Assembly: GCF_000006405.1 (NCBI RefSeq)
Contig: NW_003208655.1
Coordinates: forward strand, 631,715-695,714
DNA from: Perkinsus marinus ATCC 50983
Lineage: Eukaryota; Perkinsozoa; Perkinsida; Perkinsidae
DNA: 64,000 nucleotides
Direction: 5' to 3'
Each line of letters starts with the position of its first letter. Position 1 is the stretch's first letter. A program made the translations under genes and the position numbers. Positions 41,462 to 53,400 of the stretch are shown here, piece after piece. The notes beneath the pieces are model-generated. The model worked only from the letters and a program-made list of their open reading frames with translations. It did not search any database and was not told where the DNA came from.

Positions 41462-44400
41462 ATGGTACTTCGTCCTCTCCTCACCTTGAAGGAAGAGTAT
41501 TTCGGTTCGACTAGAGTGATGTTCCGATGGGACCCCTCGGCCTCGCGTTTGGCATGCATCCCTGCTGCTAGACCTAGCAACCTGTTTGTATTCACCTCGA
41601 GTGGTGAAATTGAAAGAGTGAGATATTTCTACTGCGCAGTTGGTCAATATTGCTTTTATTAAGGACGTTATGCTTGAAGAAAGAGACAGTCCAGTGAGCT
41701 CATTTGAGTGGGATAGGACGGGAGATATCCTGGCCTTGATACAGAAGGTCAGTTATTGTATGAATTCGCCATGTTATGGTATGAATATTATTGGTTTTCG
41801 TCGTGTACAGCAACAATCTTTACTCCCAATACACAATCATTAGTATCAGCTATATGCTCTTGCCTCATGTATTGCTATCAACTCATTCGTATATAATCAT
41901 CCCGTTGAGGAGGACACTGCAGTAGTTGCTGAAACAGTGGTGGGAAAATGCACTTAGTCAATTGAGTGCGTAGGTGACGATATGAAAATTCTGAGGAAAT
42001 TATAGTTGGTTTCTGTATTAGTATACATATTTTCGTACTGAAGTTTAAGGGGACTTCTGAGTTTAGCTAAGGGAAATAAGTATATATTCCAACACTGGGC
42101 TTGAGCGTTGTTCGGTCGTAGGGCACGGCAAAGGTCACGATTTACCACTATAACGAAGATAGATTGGAGATTGTTGATTGCTCGGGAGAAGATCCTTCTT
42201 TTATCGCATGGAATAGGATTGGACCACAACTGGCCATTGGAATGTCCAAAGGGAATATCAGCATGTGAGCAACCGAGAGGTTCCCGGTTCGATCCCTGGT
42301 GAGGGTATTATTATTATATAGATACAACTCAAAGAGCATGGAAAGGCAGTTGATAGCAGGCAAGCATGGTCGTATGATAACCTGTGGTGCATGGACCCTT
42401 CGGGGCCTCCTCATGCTCGGCAGTGAAGACAGGATCATCTCCCTGAGTAAGGCATAGGAGTTTTATTCGTTTTACGTGAAGTGGCGTCGTAATACTCTGA
42501 TAAACTTGATATTTGTGATGATATGCAGTAGTTGTGAAATATATTTTTTCACTAGTGTTTTTCATATTACGGGTATCTTGTGGAATGCGAAGCTGATGAA
42601 TATCTGCGAAAAAATGCACATGGACAACATGAAAATTGTGAGGAAATTTTGGGAAACATTCCTTGGTTTTTATACAGTTTTTTTAGCGAATTTTCATGAT
42701 GTTGTGACGCAAATTCTGAGGTCAGCTGATGAAATTAATAACATAGCTTAACACTGTTGGAAGAAATTGTTACATGCAGATGTTAATTGCTCACTTTATG
42801 AGATGAGATATTCCCAATATAATTTAGGTGATTCTGAAGGAGAAACGCTACGTCAGACAATGCTACGCTCCGCCCCGACTAGCATGAAAATCTCCGATGA
42901 TATTCTGTATGGCAATGAGAGTGATAACAGCATGTTTATCTCTATGACGGCACTCATCCATTAGGCAAAAGTGTATTTGAAAAGGGCAATTCAGTGACCA
43001 AATGCTGTGTGCGCACGGCGAAGGATACGCTTACTGTGTTGGAGATCGATGGTATGACGGTATTAGCAACTATAAAGTTGACTCAGAAGTAAGAGAGTGA
43101 TCCGATGGGTGAGGGGATGAACGGTCACAGGTACAGGTCTATAGTTGACTTTGGTTGGTTCGGTGATGAACAGCTTTGTATAGGATATGTGGGTGAGTCG
43201 GGGAGAGATGCTCTGTTGCATATTGTTTACTATCGTATTTGCTATTAATTCTACGAGTGTATTTTTCTGCTCGAGTAGCATTTTTTTCCAGCATAGGAGT
43301 TTGGCATCTCAGAAATGAGCGGTCAAGACTTCTGACGGGAAAAAATTCACATGGATAGTATAGGTATAGATTCGGCCGGAGTATATGGTAGTGGTTAATA
43401 GTAGTTGATGGCGTAATTCGTGTAGTATTATTATAACAAGTGTGTTATTAATTATTTCGATTGTTGCATATCCGGACCTATTGTGTATCTTTTGTGAGGG
43501 GACCTTGGATACTAGGTGGACACATTGTCGTGACGTCGAGCCGAGGTGATGAGGCTGGTCAGGAGTTGTTCCAAATGAAACCACTATCAAGCTTGGATGC
43601 TCTGGCTCTCTGTACGTGTTTTATTACCTATACCACACTTCGATCACTTTCCAGCAGGTTCCGTACCCTCGAAAACGGGAGGCTTCTCAGCCCTGTCGGC
43701 AGCTGTCGCGGGTGACGGTTGTGTTAAATTGATAGATTTAATACAGCGGAGCGAAGAATCGGATAAAACGATTACTGTTGATGACGATGAGGAGAAGGGG
43801 GGCATTGTGTCTGATTTGGTCTTTTCGAGAGCCGGGCAAACTATCACTTTCAGTGAGTCGTAGTGAATTTACTGCTTTTCTCGCACACTGGTTTTATATA
43901 GCAAATGCCAACGTAGAAGTAAATGTCGTCGATAAGGTATCATGTAAATGTGTATAAATGTCGCAAGGAATTTACGCATGAAAATTCACAAAACGAACTC
44001 AATAAGCTGATTTCAATCTCAGCGTAGACCGCTGTGATCACCACATCGCGGTCGCTGTTTCGGTCAGGTCTCTCGACCGGATGCATACGTTCTTATCTGC
44101 TGCGACTTCCATCGATCATCACAGCTAGAGGCTCTACTGTGGCTTGGATGAGCAGCCTGAGGGAAATTACTTTCATTGATGTTAATGTTGATAATGGGAA
44201 AGATAGTAAGTGGAGTATGCTTGTGGTTTTTACATGATGAATCTTGAGTAGTATCTTGAGGTTGCCTATTGGAAGATACGGAATAGGTCGGATTTGATAC
44301 CATCATTATTTTCAGTGGGGGAGAATATGCATGTGGTCAACTACATGTGTTGGTGACAATATGTAAATTCTGAGTTGATCTTTATACACTTCTACCCGAA

Positions 44401-47400
44401 TTCGTATGTGAGCTCCTCTAATAAGTGAGAAAACTCATGATTTTTGCTGAGGAAAGCGAATATATATTTCTCCAACACTGACCATTTTTGAGTAAAACGA
44501 AAGGCAACATGGCGTGGTTCATCGAGAAATCTGGTGCTCAGAAAAAGCAGTCCAGTGCGAGGAAGAACCGCGCCTGCTAGGAGTCGGTCCTGACCACATA
44601 GCCGCTGGTGAGGAGGTCTCCAAGGGTGATGGGAAGCTGCATTCGTCGCTTGTGTTCGCAGCATGTGGTCGGCGTATCTTCTATTACTCTCGATTGGATA
44701 CGGATGAGGTCCGGAAAGAGTACCCTGATGAAGTTACAGGAGTGGAAATGTCAGCTACTTATGCTGCAGTGTTGGTTGACAGAAAAATGTTGGTATAGTT
44801 TGGAACTAGAGGTGGCCTTACTGTGAGTGTAGATATGTGCATCGAATAGGGAGAGGTGAGATGAGGATCCTACCCGAGGAAGGAATTCTGTCGTTTCGGT
44901 TGACGCTGCAAAATATGCTGATGTGAGCACGGATGAGATCTTTGGGAGTAGCTGAGGTCGGTATAGAGAATGATGGAAGTTGGCTGGTATTGAAAACTCC
45001 TGATGAGCGAAATTTACTGATAGTGATGGTGGGGATTCTATAGGAGCTTTGTGAGAGTAGGGAATATCATATTCCCGAGAGTTGGTCAGTACATTGCTTG
45101 TGACAGTCTACAATGGAGTTCCGCCACTCTGGTGATATGAAAAAACACTAGTGAGAAACTGCGAATATCGCGTTTTTCACCGAGTTTTACGCCACTTCAT
45201 GTAAAACGGGTGGTGAAACTCCATTGTTATGGTTCGATCGTTTTGAGCTACTTACAGGTTTTATTTTCAATTGTTGTGGTTATTTTCACAGTCATTCAGT
45301 CATGATGTGTTTATACAGTGGAGTTTCACCCTAGTGATATGGAAAACACTAGTGAAAAACATATCTCACGACTACTACAGGCCGCGAATATCGCGTTTCT
45401 CACCGAGTTTTACGCCACTTCGCGTTAAACGCGTGAAACTCCGTTATAGGAATTTGCTATTTCATCAATATCATTGGTATCGTTCTGTGTGGCCTGCCAG
45501 ATACTCAACGACCGAGAAGGAGCTCATTCATTATGATGTGGGTGGTCGTTGGTGAGGAGAAGGATGACATGATGGAGCTCAGGTTGAGGAAGATTGCCGA
45601 GTGAACGAGTACAGGCATACTGATAATATCATAGCTGTATATCCTAACAACCTTGGAGGAGTTTATACAGCATTCATTGACATTAGAGGGGTGCTGCATG
45701 TGTATAATGCAGTCACCGAGGTGAGGGTGGCGATGGTCTTGGGTGGGGATCTTATACTTTGAGCTTGTTGGTGAGCTGTGGAAACAGGTGTTGGGATATG
45801 CATGTATGTTTATTATGTTGATAAGTATATGTGCACATTGTGTATTGGAGTTTCACCAGTTTTACGCGAAGTGGCGTAGAATTCTGTGAAAAACGCGATA
45901 TTCGCGCTATGCAGTAGTCGTGAAATATGTTTTTCACTAGTGTTTTCTTTCATATCACTAGGGTTTTTGAAACTCTATTATATGCGTGTCCGTATATGTG
46001 AATATACATGTATACAGGGACATGTATGTCCGCTTTCCTTAGCTCAGCTCAGGCGTTTCCTCAACTACTATAGAAATTGACGTATGAATTCGAACGTGGA
46101 ACCACCAAGAATTTCCTCAGAATTTTCACGTGTATTTGATAATGTACATATTTTTCTCACTGACGGAAATTATCAGAATAATCAGACGCAATTTTTTGGC
46201 AATTTTCCGAATAATTTTTCGACTAAGTTATATACGGAAATATATTGTGGTTAGGTTTGCATGATACCGATCAAGCCCGAGAAGGTGGGGAAGATAAAAG
46301 GAGTTGTGTGGGATTTGGCAGACCCTATGGTTTTCGTCGTTGTTGCTGATGATATTCGGGGAACTGCTGAACTTGGATTGCACACATGTGTGGTTTTTGA
46401 TGTAAGCTACTGAGAGTAGGGGATGCGATGTGGCGATGGAGTGGTATGGGTTGGAATGATAAAGGGAAGAGGGGAGTTTATAGCTACTATATTTAGCATA
46501 CTACATCTTAGATAGCAGCCAATCTGTGGCCATCAGAGGTTGATATCAGTGGTGTCAATATCAGTCTACACTGAATCAATACCGCACTCTCCGCTAAACT
46601 GTTGAGCAACGGACTTCGATCAATGTTCATTGGCCACAGTCGAAGACAAAAAAACGCTCGCCCTTGTTGTTGTCTAAGTTCTAGCAGTAGTACTGATGTA
46701 ATTCAGTGGACCTCATCTGTATCTTCCACGGTTGAACCTCGGATTCTCCATTTTGTGTTAGTATTCTCTATCGGGTCCAAGGGTGGTGGCAGTCGGTGGT
46801 AGCATGAGACGAGATGGAGACTTGATAGATGCGGATTCTGGTTGGGAAGATCCGACCACGGTGAGGAGTCAAGAGGTAGCCCTTGTGGTTTACAACGGGT
46901 GAGTGCAGCTGAATCGGGGTGCTTTAGCGGTGAAAAAATTACATATTTTTGAGTATGTTGTCATTCCATTTGATGGCCGATATTATTAATATTTTAATAT
47001 CAGTTATTATAATCATCCAATATTATCATTTTCATCATGGTTGTTATCACTGATGATTTTGGAAGATGTCGACTTTTACACACAACTTCATTATTGCTAA
47101 GTTTATCAACGGACTATTCTCTCATCACCGCTCAGGAAAGTGGTTGTTCAAGGTCAGCAGCCCGGGGATTTCAGAGTAACGGAGTTGGTTTCCCATTCGG
47201 GAATCTCAGCGTCCCCTGCTCTCCAGCATATGGACGGTGAGTGCAGCATTACTATTATGATGTAATCATGAGTTCGTAGCAGTATGGGAATATATGCTTG
47301 GTTTCCTCACCTGAGCTCGTAAGTTTTCTCACTATATTATGGAAAATCGCTCGATTTTGGGTATCAGTAAACAAAAATCAACGATAATTTCTCAAAATTT

Positions 47401-50400
47401 CCATATTCCTAGCAACACATGTAGTTGACCATGTGCATATATTGCCGCCGCACTGGTTCGTAGATACCGAGGATGGAGTCGTTATGGACGATGACGAGAA
47501 GGAAATGGTGGTGGTGCGGTTAGCAGCACTTGGGAAATTGGGTAGGTTTTGTAGCTTGTGTGAGAGCTATTTTCTCTTGTATGAGAGTTAACTGCGAGAC
47601 GGTCATATATCTTGTATTTTGTGTATACATTATAATCAGTTCTCTACAGAATTTGTGAGCGCACGAGACTGATATAGCAAAGCAAATACTTTGAGGAAAA
47701 TCATATGGGCAACTTTACCATCCGAGTGTTTGGCTGTGTATAGTGCATAGTGTCGAGTAGAGTTGTGAGAATTTTCGTAACTTCGGGGAAGGGATGGTTA
47801 CATTGTGGCAAAGTATGCACATGGTCAACCACATGTGTTGGTGATGACAATATCACGAGGAAAGTTTATCTGCACGGTCCGTATATATTCTCCCAATTCG
47901 TATATACACTCTAGTGAGGAAACTTTCGAGCTCAGCTGTGGAAAGCGATTACATATTTTGTAGCACACGATGTATCAACAGTTGTTTGCTACGGTGGTGA
48001 CATAACGGGAGATATTGATTTCGTATTAGATCTGGCTTATCGAATGTGTATGTCGATGAATGACGACTTAGAGAAGAGGGAGATGCTCCTGAGGACTATT
48101 GGAAGGCAAGCAGTAGAGATACTTGAGATTAAGTGAGACGTGTTGTTGGTTGTTATTGAGATGGATGATGGTTTTTTAATCAGAATCGCAGTATTAGCTT
48201 ATAGGGCATGCGGTGACGGTGATAGGGTATCTTTTCTGGAGCGAATTGTTCAGCTGGAGGAGGTGCCGATGTTGCAGGGATATTTGAAAGTCTTCCTTGG
48301 ACAAAAACAAGTGAGATGAATATAAGGAGTATGTGTTTTTCCGGAAAAAAATCGGAAAATTGAATTTTTTCGTCAAGTTTTCAAGTCATTATTGAGCTCA
48401 AACGTTGATGGATTGTTTAGATCTACTAGCCGGTTTGGCTTTAGAGTATTTAGATTCCATTCAGATCTATTTGAAATCGTAGTGAAAACTTGAATGATTT
48501 TTTGATGAAGTGATAAGTTATCATATGATGAAATGAATCGGTCATCGCCACGGCTACTGATATGTGGAGATGAGCGAAATCATGACATCCCCTGGGGCTT
48601 CCGACGTAGTTCACTTGCGCTGAGACAATTGCGACCGGTTTGAAAGGAAATATTCACCTAAGTGTTAGTAAATTGTCCGACATATATGCTTATGAAGCTC
48701 GGGTCGATCATCTGCATGGAAATAGTAGTTGGTTGGATTTGCATCATTTTGGAAGAGTTGAAGTACTGTGTTGTTTTCAGGCTGCCATAGAGACTTTTAT
48801 AAAGGCTGGAGTGCCTCGAGAAGCACTTGAGATTATGTGTGATGCCCAGATGTGGGGATCTGCGAAGGGCTTGGCCATCACCATCGATAGGAGTAGACTG
48901 CCGTTAATATATCGTCAAGTTGGAACGGTAGGCTGAAGTGGAGTACTCACTTACAATGGAGTTTCACGACCCTAGTGATATGAAAAGCACTAGTGAAAAA
49001 TATATTTCACGACTACTGCAAATCCCCGCGAATATTGGGGTTTTCACAGAGTATTACTACGCCACTTCACGTAAAACGGGTGTCGAAACTCTAATGTATG
49101 GGTGAGGGTTTGAGTATGCGTACTGGTCTGAAATGTGAGAAAGGCAATTTCGATTCAAAATTGCCGCTTTCACAGCTCTGAAAATAGGAGTATTTTTTTC
49201 CAGAAAAAAATTTCCATTTTAGACTTGAGATGAAATATCGCTTGTATGTTGTGGATGTTGAAAGTGATCGATTATTAGATGCTTGAGGACAAGGGCGACT
49301 ATAAAGGAGCTGTGGTGAATTATAGGGAGGCGGTCAGAGAGGTGGAAGGAAGGGCTGATGATTTCCACATGGGTGATGATGATCATGAAGAAGAATGTAT
49401 ACAGGCTTGTTATGGTGGCATGGCTCGGTGAGTGGGACGAGACGTGTCACCATTGATAGTGTCACCATGGAATAAGTCCTGTATCGCATTAACAAGGATC
49501 GTTCCTTTGTGGTGCATTCAGCTATGGTTATGAAATTGGATATCATCATAGAGTTTCACCCGCGATATAAAAAACACTAGTAAAAATCGCGTTTTCGGCG
49601 GCTTTCACTTTCGAGAAAAACGCCAGTTCTACGTGTTGTGAAACTCCAATACGTGTTGGTATTTATGCGCTGTGGGCAGCTGTTGTGAAGGTGCCTGTGT
49701 TATTGTGGTGATTACGATGAAGCTGCAAAGATATGTGAGGACCTAGAGGAGGAGGATGTGCTTATGGAATGCGCTGTTATTATGGAGCGTATGAAGCAAT
49801 ACTCTCATGCTGGGAGGTGAGGGGAAAAATGACAGGTGCAGGGATCGAACCTGGGTGGTGGCGGTGTTGTTTTAGAATACATGAGCGTTTGGGTAATGTG
49901 GAGAGAGCATGTGGACTGTATATTCAGGATATGGACTTTGATGCTGCCAAGCCTATGATGGAGGAAGTAATTCACGGGGCCGATCTGTTGTGATATAGTG
50001 GAGTTGCACCTGTGATATGAAAAACATATTTTACATTTCACGAGAAGAAGCATGCGAGCAGTGATTAACACGTGAAAAGGAGCGAAATTCGCGAACTGTT
50101 ATTAATTGATTTCATATCGCGAATGTCGCGCTTCGCGCAGGGTGTATTACGCCACTCCACGTAAAACGGGTGAAACAGCTGAGGAAACCGAAATGACTAT
50201 ACGATAAAGAATTTTCCATAATTTCAGAATATGCGATTATCACTGGGATGGTAGCCTGAAAATTAGTTTAACTCTGATTCACTGAAGCAGCCATGTATAT
50301 CGGGAGTTGGGTCCCTAGCTCGGGCATTTTTCGGTTGATTTTCGCGATGGAGTTATTCGCGTTCTTAGCAGAAACACAAGCTTTCTATTGGCGTGCAAAG

Positions 50401-53400
50401 TAGTTGAAAATTTAAGTGAGCTTATAGGCTCCGCGTGATCGGCGACTCGGTAGACTTGAATACTACTTTAGATTTCAACGCCGAAATTGCACCTGCTGTA
50501 TGCAAAGGCGAAAGAAACCCGAGGATTTTATAAGGAAGCTGAAAGGAGCTACGAGAAGGGAGGGGATATGGATTCGATCGTCCGAATGTTGCTAAATGAG
50601 AATCAGCTTAACGAGCCAAGGAAGGCAATGGAGATGATCAGGAGAGGTGGGTGAGGTTGGTATGAGAGTTTTTGGAAATGTTTCTCGGCAATAAATAATA
50701 AACTGTTGCGGTCGTTTATCACGAAAATATATTTCTGTGTTGGTTCTGGCCGTTTTTGTGTAGGTAACCAAATTTTTCTTTTTTTGGTTTTTTTTCGTTT
50801 TTTCCCTTTTTTCGTTCTTCCTTTTTTTCCTTTTTTTCGTTTTTTTCGTTTTTTTCCGTTTTTTTCCGTTTTTTTCCGTTTTTTCTTTTTTTTTTCGTTT
50901 TTTCCGTTTTTTCCGTTTTTTTGTGTAGGATTGGCGCCTTCGATGGTAGCAGCAGAGATGGTTGCGGACTACTGTAGACGAGTTGGTGATATCTGTGGTT
51001 CGATTGAGTTCTTGACAAGAGCACACTTGTATGATATGGCTTTTGAAATTGCAATGCGGCATGACAAGATGGCTGTATTCGAGAAGGCCTTGGCTAGGGT
51101 GAGAAAGTGCGGGATGATATTGTTAAGATGAGCGGAGCGAAATTCAGGGGGGTATAAAAAATACTGATTTTTTCTGTGCAAGTTTGAGATGGATGTCAGT
51201 GTCACATCCATGCTGGTGATAATACGTGTTCATGTTGGGCTTGAAGAAATATCGGGTGACAAATTGACAATAATAGATTATCATTCTTGGATGCGACGCT
51301 GACATAATGGCATCCGCATTTATCAAACTTGCACGTGTAGTAGTATCGGTAAAAGAGGTCACATTGAAAGCAAGCATGAAAACATGGGGAAGAGCACGCA
51401 ACTAAATGTTGGATCTCAAATATGGCATTCTCCCTATCAACGTAGATGCGAAGTTGCAGGGGCAATTGATAGGTGTGCGCTAGTGAAAATGGAGTATACG
51501 TAAAGACCAGTATATGTGAATACAAGTATAGTGTATAAGAACCATATGTGTATGATTGTGATATATGTTGAATTGAAGATTTCCTATTGGATAGAAATAT
51601 TGGAGTTTCACCCTGGTGATATGAGAAACACTAGTGAAAAGTATATTTCACGACTACTGCATATCAACGAGAATATCGCCGTTTTTCACGTAAAATGCTG
51701 GTGAAACTCCATTATGATGATATGACTATCTATAGATTAATTTTTATATATGTTTCGATGCAGAGAAGAGAGCGACAGTATAGGGAGTAGATGAGCAAAA
51801 CTGATGGGGTGTGACTTTGATTTCACTCGTCAATGATCTCGAAAATCTTCTAGAGATGGCTTGGGTGTTTCCAGAGCTTTGCTGCGGCATGGCGAGGCGA
51901 AGCGAAGCGAATTATTCATTTTTCTATTGAAATTAGCTTTTTGAAAACGCGAGGATGTCGTTGTAACGAAAGAATTTAGTGACAAATCTGTAAGAGTACT
52001 ATGGTCAGTTTTAACACCATCTTCAGAGAGTGATCATTTTCTCTCAGAGTCGCGAGTCGACCGAAATGGTACAGAAACAGTATAATAATATTGCTGGTTA
52101 TTATAGAGAAAGAAATCTACCACTTGAAGCGGCGAAGAATTATGTTTTGTGTGAAGAGTAAGGAGAGTGTTGGAGGAATATGTGTTCACCCGTTTTACGA
52201 ATGATAAATGTATGACGCTCATCGGGAGAACATCAGCAGCAGATGGCGAGTGTTGCAATATATATTCGTTTTTCTCAGCTGAGCTTAGCATAGGAGCTCA
52301 CATACGAATTCGGGTAGAAGTGTACATAAGTTAACGAGAATTTCTCAAGATTCTCTCCCAGAATTTTCATTTTCTCACCGACACATGTAGTTGACCATGT
52401 GCATGTTTTATCATACTTAGTGAGGTGGGCTACTACAGTGGGAGGGGGGCGTAGATACAGAAATTTTTCGATTTGTGTGACGGCTGAGCGTAAACTCGTA
52501 ATTCGACACTTTACGGTATTGTTTATCCGCATTTTTTCACGGTGAAATACTATATTGGTTTTAACTATGTATCGGTTTGGTCGAGAAATTACAGAAAATG
52601 ATAATAGTGTTGTTGTAGAAGTCGTATCACTCGATGGTGGTGCCAGGTATGAGCTCGCATTGGATCTATGTCTATCGTTGGAGCGCAGGAGCAGTATTGG
52701 TGGTGAGGAGGAAGAGTTGTGGGAGTTGCCGGCTCATATGGAGCTCGCTATTGATATTGCTGGGTAGGCTTCACAGTGTGGGATTACATGCACATGTTAT
52801 AGTATGAAAATTCGGGGAGAAAATCTCGGGGAATTTTCAGTGGTTTCTGCACACTTCTACCCGAATTCATGTGTGAACTTCATGATATTCGGGGAAACTC
52901 TCGAGCTCGGCTGAGGAAAGCGAGCATATATTACAACACCCACTTGCTGGCGTATATTGTTCGTTACGCTCGATTGCCCTGTAATACGTTACTCTCACTA
53001 TTTGTACAATCTTCATTGCGATTCACTCGTATACAGGGTAATGTGGTTTGTTTGTTTTTTCTGATTTGTTTATCAAACCTGAGTGTACTGTAGTAGTACT
53101 ATTAATGTTGGGTCGATATTCTCCACAGCTTGTATGGTTATTATATTGTTATTGCCCATTCAGGAGTAGGTTGATTTATATAGGGTTGCTGTTTGCTATA
53201 CTGTGTATATCAGATGATAAATTTAATGCAACTATCACGATGACAATTATTTTCACAGTATCAGCCTAGAATATTCTGAAGACATTTGCGATCTCGAAAG
53301 GGATGTAGAATGTGGCGTTCAGGCGCTGTCGTGATGAAGCTTTGGTCAATCGTCTGGTGGACCATTTACTACGGGCGAGCGCAGATGTTGAAGACCACCA

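Noticed and set aside
50592-51062. Lys- or Phe-rich ORFs on both strands
   Set aside because: Produced by the T-run repeat; only the part from about 50930 on the plus strand is a WDR19 exon.
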